DNA of 7,792 nt from JABMMZ01 sp040386935 (GTDB lineage: Bacteria; Bacteroidota; Bacteroidia; NS11-12g; UBA955), in the NCBI GenBank assembly GCA_040386935.1, contig JAZKEQ010000007.1:1-7792 (forward strand), read 5' to 3'. Positions within the stretch are counted from its first letter, which is position 1, and the number at the start of each line of letters is the position of its first letter. This document shows positions 1-5,991 of the stretch, in pieces. Below the pieces are notes generated by a model. That model was not told where the DNA came from. It saw nothing but the letters and a program-made list of their open reading frames with translations, and ran no database searches. Made by a program: the position numbers and the translations under genes.

Positions 1-123
1 GTAGCAGTAATTGCCATCAAAGCTTTTATAGGCTTACTGAACCGCTACGGATTCAAACCTTTCGGCTGGTACCGCATTGCTGTCGGTTTGCTCATTTTGG
101 GTGGTTTGTGGCTACAGGCTTAA
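1..123 (+). CDS. uppP: Undecaprenyl-diphosphatase, C-terminal fragment
   Basis: This is the last 40 codons of a gene that begins outside the window, in frame from base 1 to TAA at 121-123. The tail carries the phrase LNRYGFKPFGWYRIAVG followed by a hydrophobic helix, which I recognise as the C-terminal end of UppP/BacA, the integral membrane phosphatase that recycles undecaprenyl pyrophosphate to the lipid carrier used for peptidoglycan and other envelope polymers. What is visible is the family's last extracytoplasmic turn and last membrane segment; the catalytic motifs lie upstream and cannot be checked. The stop is followed by about 95 nt of AT-rich spacer with the ars promoter, so it is probably a separate transcription unit. 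The family call rests on this short tail only. Confidence 0.82.
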   Translation, partial: VAVIAIKAFIGLLNRYGFKPFGWYRIAVGLLILGGLWLQA

Positions 124-166
124 TTTTCAATTACTTCTATTCTTTCAAAAAAAAACTAAAAAATAT

Positions 167-197
167 TTTGCAGTTTAAAATCTGTATTGTAATATTG
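167..197 (+). promoter_or_regulatory. Predicted ars operon promoter (Bacteroidota type)
   Basis: TTTG at 167-170 is followed after 19 nt by TAATATTG at 190-197. This differs at one position from the Bacteroidota -7 consensus TAnnTTTG and has the usual spacing from the -33 TTTG. It lies 20 nt upstream of the arsR start codon, leaving a short leader. The call is based on consensus only; no transcription start has been mapped. Confidence 0.55.
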
Positions 198-203
198 CAA
201 TAT
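192..203. promoter_or_regulatory. Probable ArsR operator palindrome
   Basis: ATATTGCAATAT is a perfect 12-bp palindrome overlapping the predicted -7 element and start region, 14 nt before arsR. A further TATTG at 185-189 repeats the left arm (193-197) at 8-bp spacing. ArsR/SmtB proteins are dimeric winged-helix repressors that bind short AT-rich dyads over their own promoters, so the position fits autorepression relieved by As(III). That it is the operator is an inference from symmetry and position. Confidence 0.6.
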
Positions 204-217
204 AGAAATAAGACGAA

Positions 218-550
218 ATGGGTGCCACAAAAACAGATAACTTTACAAACCGTCAGAATAGCATTGCTACACTGATTAAGGCCCTCGGCCACCCCGCCAG
301 AGTCGCCATCATGGAATACCTGATGAAAGTGGATACCTGCATTTGTGGTGACATAGTGAATGAAATTAATCTCGCCCAACCCACCATTTCGCAACATTTA
401 AAAGAACTTAAAAATGCCGGTCTTATCAAAGGCAGTGTCGAAGGCAATGCCATTTGCTATTGCATCGATGAAAAGGCTATTGCCAAACTACAGGACTATT
501 TTGCAGGCATCGCCATTAAATTAGAAAACAAGAAAAACAATTGCTGTTAA
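218..550 (+). CDS. arsR: ArsR-family As(III)-responsive repressor
   Basis: This 110-residue winged-helix protein has the usual size for ArsR/SmtB regulators. The DNA-binding part is the segment INLAQPTISQHLKELKNAGL (residues 50-69), followed by a beta wing at 71-83. The start of the alpha-3 region reads TCICGDI, placing Cys41 and Cys43 as the CxC pair that matches Cys32/Cys34 of the E. coli ArsR ELCVCDL motif. The third E. coli cysteine is not at its usual place, but Cys80, Cys82 and a terminal Cys109-Cys110 pair are present. The ATG at 218 follows an A-rich leader and is preceded by a promoter and palindrome. It heads the arsenic operon and is expected to repress it until arsenite binds. Antimonite sensing is also possible; the family call is secure, the ligand is inferred from motif and neighbours. 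Confidence 0.93.
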   Translation: MGATKTDNFTNRQNSIATLIKALGHPARVAIMEYLMKVDTCICGDIVNEINLAQPTISQHLKELKNAGLIKGSVEGNAICYCIDEKAIAKLQDYFAGIAIKLENKKNNCC

Positions 551-564
551 ATAATATAAAATAT

Positions 565-1041
565 ATGAACCTATCAGATTTAAAACAAACCCTGGGTACG
601 ATTACCACCATTAATATACTACAACCTAATGGACAAGCGGTACCCCAACACTTCCACATTACTGAAGCCGGTCTTACTACCAAAAATTTTATTGATTGTG
701 GTGGCACCATCAGAAGCGAAAAAATGCTGAACCTACAAGTATGGGTGGCTCAAGATACCGACCACCGTTTAATACCTGAAAAATTGAACAAAATACTATC
801 AATTTATGAGAAAAACTTTGGTACCGATGACCTGCCTGTTGAGGTAGAATACCAGACCGATACAGTGGGACGTTACGGATTAAAATTTGATGGCCAAAAC
901 TTTCAACTCACTACCAAACAAACTGATTGCCTGGCCAGCGACCACTGCGGTATAACCGAGAAGAAACAGAAATTGCAACTTGCAGAATTAACGCCAACTG
1001 ACGCTGCTGCTTGTTGCACACCCGGAGGTGGTTGCTGCTAA
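565..1041 (+). CDS. DUF6428 family protein of the arsenic operon
   Basis: This 158-residue soluble protein has no signal peptide. It carries the features I associate with DUF6428 proteins of ars operons: VPQHFHITEAG (27-37), FIDCGGT (42-48), NLQVWVA with a following D-x-D-H (56-67), and a C-terminal half with Cys122 and Cys128. It ends in a cysteine-rich tail with Cys150-151 and Cys157-158 (CCTPGGGCC). Its biochemical function is not known. The histidines, the DCGG motif and the tail suggest metal or metalloid binding, which is inference. I chose the ATG at 565: an in-frame TTG at 541 would overlap the end of arsR and adds residues that match nothing. It sits 14 nt after arsR and 5 nt before the next small gene, so it is co-transcribed with the arsenic genes. 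Confidence 0.85.
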   Translation: MNLSDLKQTLGTITTINILQPNGQAVPQHFHITEAGLTTKNFIDCGGTIRSEKMLNLQVWVAQDTDHRLIPEKLNKILSIYEKNFGTDDLPVEVEYQTDTVGRYGLKFDGQNFQLTTKQTDCLASDHCGITEKKQKLQLAELTPTDAAACCTPGGGCC

Positions 1042-1046
1042 ATAAT

Positions 1047-1172
1047 ATGGAACAGTTTCTAAAAAAATACCGCAAACCCATACTCATTACTTTGGGTATT
1101 ACTATACTGAATATCATTTATGGATTTGATGCGCGTTTCACTATCATTAATTTACTTTGGCTGGTAGCATGA
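1047..1172 (+). CDS. 41-residue predicted membrane peptide in the ars operon
   Basis: This small gene starts at ATG 1047, 5 nt after the DUF6428 stop, and ends at TGA 1170-1172, which overlaps the arsC start in an ATGA junction. The product begins with a basic segment (MEQFLKKYRK), has a hydrophobic stretch (PILITLGITILNIIYG, 11-26), then a short polar FDAR, then a second hydrophobic stretch (FTIINLLWLVA, 31-41). It could span the membrane once or form a hairpin. The start, the tight junctions on both sides and the basic-then-hydrophobic pattern favour a real translated gene with arsC translationally coupled to it. I do not recognise a named family. A role next to arsenite transport or anchoring ArsC at the membrane is conceivable, but nothing in the sequence proves it. 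Confidence 0.68.
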   Translation: MEQFLKKYRKPILITLGITILNIIYGFDARFTIINLLWLVA

Positions 1173-1591
1173 TACGGGTATTATTTTTATGCATCCACAA
1201 CTCTGCCCGCAGTCAAATGGCCGAAGCTTACCTGAAACATCTGGGTGGCACCAACTTTCACGTTGAGAGTGCCGGTTTAGAAGCAGGTAAGCTCAATCCT
1301 CTGGCTGTAGCAGCAATGCTGGAAGAGGGTATTGATATTGCCGGTAATGCAACTAATGATGTAGGAGACTTCCTGAATGAAGGTCGACAGTATGACTATG
1401 TTATTGCAGTGTGTGATGAAGCCAATGCGGCCCGCTGTCCTGTATTTCCGGGGGGTGCTAAAAAAATCAACTGGAGCTTTGATGATCCGTCAGGGTTTGA
1501 TGGCACCTATGAAGAAAAACTTGAGCGTACCCGCATTGTTCGTAATTATATCAAAGAAGCTGTTTCAAAATTTATTGAAACCCTACATTAA
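1169..1591 (+). CDS. arsC: Arsenate reductase, thioredoxin-coupled LMW-PTP type
   Basis: This 140-residue cytoplasmic enzyme reduces As(V) to As(III). The N-terminal P-loop reads CIHNSARS, giving the CX5R catalytic motif with Cys8 and Arg14. The redox pair is visible as Cys82 and Cys90 (VCDEANAARC), close to Cys82/Cys89 of the S. aureus pI258 enzyme, and the general-acid loop FDDP has Asp105/Asp106. This complete triple-cysteine set marks the thioredoxin-dependent class rather than a plain tyrosine phosphatase or the glutaredoxin-dependent E. coli class. I set the start at ATG 1169; a TTG at 1157 would add MAGS ahead of the conserved MIRVLFLC. It overlaps the preceding small gene by 4 nt and is followed 7 nt later by the methyltransferase gene, all in one operon. 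Confidence 0.95.
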   Translation: MIRVLFLCIHNSARSQMAEAYLKHLGGTNFHVESAGLEAGKLNPLAVAAMLEEGIDIAGNATNDVGDFLNEGRQYDYVIAVCDEANAARCPVFPGGAKKINWSFDDPSGFDGTYEEKLERTRIVRNYIKEAVSKFIETLH

Positions 1592-1598
1592 AAATAAA

Positions 1599-2228
1599 AT
1601 GGACCGCAGACAACACTGGGATAATATTTACAATACTAAATCTCTGAATGAGGTAAGTTGGTATGAGCCAATACCTGTTACTTCATTGAAATTCGTTGCT
1701 GATTACAATATCCCACTTGATGCCAAAATAATTGATGTAGGTGGTGGAGACAGCTTCCTGGCAGATTATTTACTGGAAATGGGCTACAAAGACATTACAG
1801 TACTAGATATATCAGCAGCTGCCCTCGAAAGAGCTAAACTAAGATTAGGGAATAAAGCGGGGCAAATTAAATGGATAGTGGCTGATGCCGCTGACTTTCA
1901 ACCAGTCGAGCAGTATGATTTTTGGCACGACAGGGCCGCATTTCACTTTCTTACGGAAGAGGATGAAATTGCCCAATATTTAATGACAGTTCAAAAGAGT
2001 CTATCTGCAAAAGGTATTCTCGTAATAGGAACATTTTCAGAAATGGGACCTAAAAAATGCAGCGGTATCGATATCAGGCAATACTCTGAATCAACAATGA
2101 CAACAATGCTCAAAAGGTTCTTTGAAAAAATTAAATGCCTCACTTTTGATCATCACACTCCATTCAATACAATTCAAAACTTTATTTTTTGTAGTTTTAA
2201 ACAATTGCCCCCCCTGCATTCAAATTAA
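1599..2228 (+). CDS. Class I SAM-dependent methyltransferase of the ars operon
   Basis: This 209-residue cytoplasmic protein has the Rossmann-type SAM-binding fold: motif I IIDVGGGDSFL (44-54), the acidic end of strand 2 VLDIS (68-72), VADAADF (94-100) before motif IV (YDFWHDRAAFHF, 106-117), and motif VI near KGILVIGTFS (138-147). The N-terminal HWDNIYN and SWYEP (20-24) segments are typical of a small-molecule methyltransferase group. It does not have the overall layout of ArsM, but Cys154 (KKCSG), Cys180 and Cys198 are spread through its C-terminal half. The ATG at 1599 is 7 nt after arsC; an upstream in-frame extension lies inside arsC and lacks family features. Its place suggests action on an arsenic species or a thiol involved in detoxification. 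Substrate is unknown; a housekeeping methyltransferase swept into the operon is the alternative. Confidence 0.85.
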   Translation: MDRRQHWDNIYNTKSLNEVSWYEPIPVTSLKFVADYNIPLDAKIIDVGGGDSFLADYLLEMGYKDITVLDISAAALERAKLRLGNKAGQIKWIVADAADFQPVEQYDFWHDRAAFHFLTEEDEIAQYLMTVQKSLSAKGILVIGTFSEMGPKKCSGIDIRQYSESTMTTMLKRFFEKIKCLTFDHHTPFNTIQNFIFCSFKQLPPLHSN

Positions 2229-2263
2229 TTTAACTGCAAATTTTATTTGCCAAAATATTTTCG

Positions 2264-2271
2264 TAGGTTTG
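2264..2271 (+). promoter_or_regulatory. Predicted -7 element before the membrane protein gene
   Basis: TAGGTTTG matches the Bacteroidota -7 consensus TAnnTTTG exactly and lies 51 nt upstream of the next ATG. The nearest upstream TTTG (2246-2249) is 14 nt away, shorter than the usual spacing, so the -33 element is weak. It suggests that the downstream gene is transcribed separately from the ars operon. Confidence 0.4.
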
Positions 2272-2322
2272 AATAATTACAGGAATTGGCCGTAATTTTT
2301 AAGACTAAACCTATAAAATATT

Positions 2323-2760
2323 ATGTTTAAAGCTTCCATATTATACCTAATTCTTTCAATCGCTATGTTGTTTCCATTTGATTTAGCTTTTTCAGTGGTA
2401 CCTGGCTTACATGCAACAATATTTCCTCCTTACTTTTTTGCACAAATGCTGGTATGTCTTTGGGTCTTCATCCTTTCAGTTGTCTATTTTATTCTCTACA
2501 GAAGAGATAAAGTAATCAAGTCGGGCGTCCTTTTGTTCCATTTTATTGCCACTATTCCACTGGTCATATTCATTAAGTTCCCTTTTACCAGATATCAGTC
2601 GTATTCTACTATTACAACAGAATCTTCAACTGCTCAAGTTGACCTTACTTATTCAATCATCATGACGTTGATGGTCTTATTTTTCATTGGACAAATAGCG
2701 TTTGGCTGGTCCATTGTTAAAATATTGAAAAGTAAGATCAGTATGTTGAAGGATATTTAA
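2323..2760 (+). CDS. Four-helix integral membrane protein, unknown function
   Basis: The 145-residue product has four hydrophobic segments at about 4-25, 37-59, 67-86 and 109-134, separated by a basic loop (YRRDK, 59-63) and a Ser/Thr-rich loop (93-107). I do not recognise an assigned family. One feature stands out: DLAFSVVPGLHATIFPPYFFA (from residue 20) closely recalls the conserved loop of NrfD/ActC-type quinol-interacting subunits, which reads like VPGWH-TIFPPYF. The protein is far too short for a full NrfD subunit, which has eight or more helices. It has its own predicted -7 element, lies about 90 nt after the ars methyltransferase, and converges with the histidine kinase gene 50 nt further on. 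Codon usage looks like the neighbours. Function is open. Confidence 0.72.
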   Translation: MFKASILYLILSIAMLFPFDLAFSVVPGLHATIFPPYFFAQMLVCLWVFILSVVYFILYRRDKVIKSGVLLFHFIATIPLVIFIKFPFTRYQSYSTITTESSTAQVDLTYSIIMTLMVLFFIGQIAFGWSIVKILKSKISMLKDI

Positions 2761-2810
2761 TTCTCAATTCGTTGAAGAATTACTCCTACCTCCCTAAAAT
2801 CTATAAAGAC

Positions 2811-4985
2811 TTAAGCTGCAGGAAATGAAACTGTAAATTCCGTGCCTTCATTTAGCGTACTGGTAACAGTAAGTATGCCCCCATTTAGCTCAACAAACTC
2901 TTTGCAAAGAATCAACCCTATACCATTTCCTTTTTCACCCTTGGTACCAACTCTGTTTTTTTCGGCACCGAATTCAAATAATTGACTCAACTGCTCAGTT
3001 GACATCCCTATACCAAAATCACGCACACGTAGTTTTATATTGCTGCCGGAGGTTTCTGAACTGATATGAATGGCTTCATTTATTTGACTAAATTTAATTG
3101 CATTAGACAGAATATTTCTGATAACAATTTCCATATGATCCGGATCAACATTTATTTGATGTGAAGCATCAATTTTCTTTTCAATTGTCAGGTTTTTCTT
3201 TTCAATAATCTCCCTGTAAACACGCTCCGACTGATTAACAGCATCAGCAACGTTGACAATAGACATACGGGGATTGAATCCTTTGTCAATCTGCAACCTT
3301 GACCAGTTTAGCAAATTATCGAGTAATAAATTAACCGAACGCAGCTGATGCTTGAATTTTTCTTTCAACTCTATAAATTCTTCATCTGTCAGCTCCCCTT
3401 CTTCCATCAAATCAACAATACTCACTAAAGAAGCAAAAGGGCCTTTTAAATCATGGGATAAAACTGAAAACAATTTATCCTTTTCTAAATTTAATTGATT
3501 GAGTTGAAAGGCCTGTTTTTCAAGAATGGATTTTTGTTGTTCTATTTTTTTATTGAACTGGCTTACTTTCCTGATATTAAAAAACAATAAGACCACAATA
3601 ATGGTAAGTAAAAGGACCCCTACAAGAAGTGATTTGGAAATTATACTCTGCCTGTCGAGTGAGAACTCTTTAATCTTTTTATCCTTCAACAGCAATGCTA
3701 TTTCGCTCTGTTTTTTTTCCAAAATATGATTGAACTGAAGTTCCTGAATCCGCTTACTTGTTTTGTCTGCATTTAAACTGTCCTTGTAAAGCAAGGCTTT
3801 TCTATAATATATTAGTGCTTTGGCTTCCTTACCGGTTTTTTCATATGCCCCCGCCAATGCTTCAGAAATCTCTCCAATCATTTCCTTACGTCCTGTGGTA
3901 ATGGCTAATGCATAAGCTTCTTCAAACAGATTAATCGCCTCATTTATTTTGCCTCTTTTTAATTCGATAGCTGCCATCCCTTTTTTAGCTGCTGCTATGC
4001 CCATTTTATCCTGATAATGTTCAACAATTTTAAGTCCTTTAATAAAGTATTCCTCTGCCAGTTTCAAATCTCCACTTTCAGTATAACATTGCCCCAAATT
4101 GACATAACAAAGCGATAGATTATTGTCATTTTTCATATCCAGAGACAGTTGCATCCCAACTTTAAAATATTCTATTGAGCGTTCCCAATCTTTTTTATTG
4201 AGACTGATAATCCCCAGTACCACATTTGCCTGGCAAATACCATCAGAATTGCCATCATCTTTATATAATTCCAATGCTTTTAAAGCATTCACATTCGCTT
4301 CATCATAATTGTAAAACACCAGGTAAAATCCTGCAATATTGATGTAGCTATTGCCGATGTCTGATTTATTCTTTAGTTTTTTCCGGATTTCAAGTCCCTT
4401 TAGCAGATTCTCTAACGCTGCCGGATAATTATTTAAATCAAGGTTAAGGTTGCCGATATTGTTATAAGAATCTCCAACACCTTTCATATCCTTCAATTTA
4501 CTGCGTATCACGATACTTTTATTATACAGAGCAAGTGCTGCAGGTAAATCACCTCTGTCTTGATAAATCATAGCCAGATTATTAAGTACTGCACCTTGTC
4601 CCTTAAGCTCTCCAAGCTCCTGATACATTTTCAAAGCTTTGTTATTGCTCTCAACTGCTTCGTTAACTGCTGAAGTCAGGTATTGCCCTATGGCGCCTAT
4701 TTTCAAAGCATCCGCTTCACCTTTTTTGTATCCAAGGCGAACAGCAAGTTTGTATGCATTTTCAGATATAATAACTGCTGAGTCAGGTCTGGTATGGCAA
4801 TAATAAAAAGCTACACCTGTTAGTAAATCTACCTTTTTTTTATCCTCCTTCTGATGATTTTTGATAATCGCATTGATGCTATCTACCTGAAATCGCTGTG
4901 CAAAACCATCAGGAAGAAAAATCAATGAAATCAATAGAGCAAACATGCCACCTCTGAAATTCGATCGCTGTTTTTGAACCCGCAT
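2811..4985 (-). CDS. TPR-repeat sensor histidine kinase
   Basis: From ATG 4985 the product has 724 residues: a signal peptide (basic start, hydrophobic core 14-24, likely cleavage after Ala29), a periplasmic region of about eight TPR-like helix pairs with a 40-residue period (about 80-410), one membrane helix (451-471), a short coiled coil, a HisKA domain with the phospho-acceptor in SHDLKGP (His511), and a HATPase_c domain with N box NILSNAIKF (Asn628), G1 DFGIG (656-660) and G2 GNGIGL (686-691). It should autophosphorylate in response to a periplasmic or partner-protein signal. No receiver or output domain is fused, and no response regulator gene is adjacent. In-frame starts at 5036 (ATG) and 5060 (TTG) would bury the signal peptide about 17-25 residues in, so I prefer 4985. 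The 177 nt between 5061 and 5237 show no gene. Confidence 0.92.
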   Translation of the reverse strand: MRVQKQRSNFRGGMFALLISLIFLPDGFAQRFQVDSINAIIKNHQKEDKKKVDLLTGVAFYYCHTRPDSAVIISENAYKLAVRLGYKKGEADALKIGAIGQYLTSAVNEAVESNNKALKMYQELGELKGQGAVLNNLAMIYQDRGDLPAALALYNKSIVIRSKLKDMKGVGDSYNNIGNLNLDLNNYPAALENLLKGLEIRKKLKNKSDIGNSYINIAGFYLVFYNYDEANVNALKALELYKDDGNSDGICQANVVLGIISLNKKDWERSIEYFKVGMQLSLDMKNDNNLSLCYVNLGQCYTESGDLKLAEEYFIKGLKIVEHYQDKMGIAAAKKGMAAIELKRGKINEAINLFEEAYALAITTGRKEMIGEISEALAGAYEKTGKEAKALIYYRKALLYKDSLNADKTSKRIQELQFNHILEKKQSEIALLLKDKKIKEFSLDRQSIISKSLLVGVLLLTIIVVLLFFNIRKVSQFNKKIEQQKSILEKQAFQLNQLNLEKDKLFSVLSHDLKGPFASLVSIVDLMEEGELTDEEFIELKEKFKHQLRSVNLLLDNLLNWSRLQIDKGFNPRMSIVNVADAVNQSERVYREIIEKKNLTIEKKIDASHQINVDPDHMEIVIRNILSNAIKFSQINEAIHISSETSGSNIKLRVRDFGIGMSTEQLSQLFEFGAEKNRVGTKGEKGNGIGLILCKEFVELNGGILTVTSTLNEGTEFTVSFPAA

Positions 4986-5237
4986 TTCAGAAACTACCTG
5001 AAACGGGATTAAATTCCTCATATTGTCATTTGCCATTTTATGCTGTATGTTTGATAACAAATAAACGGGTACTAATCATTACATACTTTTACCCTTGAGC
5101 AACAAAAAACAGGTTGATACTCCTTAAAAATTCTCCTGCTGCCGTGTTTTTACTAATGATGTTTACCAGATTTATTTCGAGTGCAATTTAATATTATTCG
5201 ATAACTTATTCAATTTTTGAAATAGACATCAAAAAGA

Positions 5238-5864
5238 TTATATTAATTTAACACTTCTGATAATTTCATAAATATATAACGGCACTGCCCAACCCAACCA
5301 AAAAAGAGATGGAGAAATATCTTCAAAACTGCCTAAATTTTGAATGAACGATGTTTTTAAAATCAACCCAGAAATCACAAATGCCATTGTCACCAGGTAA
5401 CTTCTTATCATCCATTCCTCATGGAGTTTGAATTTCTTTTTTATTGCAAAAAAATAGGCTAGAAGTGTCGCACTTATCCAAACGCTTACCCAAATTTGCA
5501 ATGAGAATGCATAGGGTAAATTTACTTTATATGAAGTTGTAAATGCTAAAACAACCGCACAAAAGCTGCTTACAAGTACCGCCAGCAGATAAAGAAAGCC
5601 AATGATCCTATGTAGTTTCCAGTTATAAGTTCTTAACTTTTTCCAAAACTGAACAATGCCTAAAATCAAAGAACCACCACCTGCTGTAATATGCGCAATC
5701 AAAATCCATTTATAGTTAAAATACTTCCCTAGTGCTTCGGGAGTCAATTTTAGAAAATGGTCAGCGCCATGCATAAAAGTCCATGTAATAAAAACAACCA
5801 AAATCCATATTAAAACAGGTGTAATATCGCTGATACTAAATTTTAAAGCCTTATTCTTTTGCAT
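5238..5864 (-). CDS. DUF2306 family membrane protein
   Basis: This 208-residue protein has about six hydrophobic helices (15-33, 53-73, 87-109, 120-141, 157-174, 186-203). The conserved features of DUF2306 are present: His58 in AHITAGGGSL, a QFWKKLR (72-78) followed by KLHRIIGFLY (84-93) with His85, and HEEWMIRSY (148-156) with His148. The histidines in or near membrane helices recall haem- or quinone-binding proteins, but no function is established for the family. I chose ATG 5864 because AAGGA lies 4 nt before it; an upstream TTG at 5885 has no such support. The gene is divergent from hxlR-1 across a 127-nt spacer with a long inverted repeat, so it is the likely target of that regulator. 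Confidence 0.88.
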   Translation of the reverse strand: MQKNKALKFSISDITPVLIWILVVFITWTFMHGADHFLKLTPEALGKYFNYKWILIAHITAGGGSLILGIVQFWKKLRTYNWKLHRIIGFLYLLAVLVSSFCAVVLAFTTSYKVNLPYAFSLQIWVSVWISATLLAYFFAIKKKFKLHEEWMIRSYLVTMAFVISGLILKTSFIQNLGSFEDISPSLFWLGWAVPLYIYEIIRSVKLI

Positions 5865-5882
5865 GTATTCCTTAATTTTCAG

Positions 5883-5913
5883 CAAAGGTTAAACTTGCAC
5901 AGACCAACCACAA
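5883..5913 (-). promoter_or_regulatory. Predicted promoter of the DUF2306 gene
   Basis: Read on the - strand, TTG (5911-5913) is followed by TTTG (5883-5886) preceded by TAACC, giving TAACCTTTG. This is the -7 consensus TAnnTTTG with one extra base, or one mismatch if read as AACCTTTG. The gap of about 19 nt between elements is right. The -33 element lies inside the left part of the inverted repeat at 5906-5944. Confidence 0.4.
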
Positions 5914-5944
5914 TAACCGAAAAAAGATTCGGTATACTATGGTT
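5906..5944. promoter_or_regulatory. Nested inverted repeat, likely HxlR operator
   Basis: Inner arms ACCGAA (5916-5921) and TTCGGT (5928-5933) are separated by 6 nt; outer arms AACCA (5906-5910) and TGGTT (5940-5944) extend the dyad to 39 nt with a short asymmetric gap of 5 against 6 nt. It lies in the middle of the divergent spacer, and its two ends overlap the predicted -33 elements of both genes. HxlR proteins are dimeric winged-helix regulators, so a shared operator for both promoters is plausible. Confidence 0.5.
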
Positions 5945-5974
5945 AGAACAGCTGATATTATTTTGATACCTTTG
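5943..5974 (+). promoter_or_regulatory. Predicted promoter of hxlR-1
   Basis: TACCTTTG at 5967-5974 matches the -7 consensus TAnnTTTG exactly. TTAG at 5943-5946, 20 nt upstream, is a near match to a -33 TTTG/TTG and overlaps the right end of the inverted repeat. The ATG follows 17 nt after the -7 box, so the leader would be very short. Confidence 0.5.
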
Positions 5975-5991
5975 TTTTCAAATCATAGGTT

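Noticed and set aside
541..564. TTG start extending the DUF6428 protein by 8 residues
   Set aside because: It overlaps the end of arsR, and the added residues are unlike the family; ATG 565 is normally spaced.
1377..1598. Extended methyltransferase frame reaching into arsC
   Set aside because: The extra 74 codons lie in a second frame of arsC and carry no methyltransferase features; ATG 1599 fits the family N-terminus and the operon spacing.
2236..2250. GCAAAT/ATTTGC hairpin after the methyltransferase as a terminator
   Set aside because: Only 6 mostly A-T pairs and no U-run follows, so it is too weak to call.
2766..2781. AATTC/GAATT inverted repeat between the convergent genes
   Set aside because: A 5-bp stem without a T tract is expected by chance in AT-rich DNA.
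5061..5237. Possible small gene or RNA upstream of the histidine kinase
   Set aside because: No frame with coding character, no strong hairpin and no -33/-7 pair of either orientation was found; it is simply AT-rich spacer.
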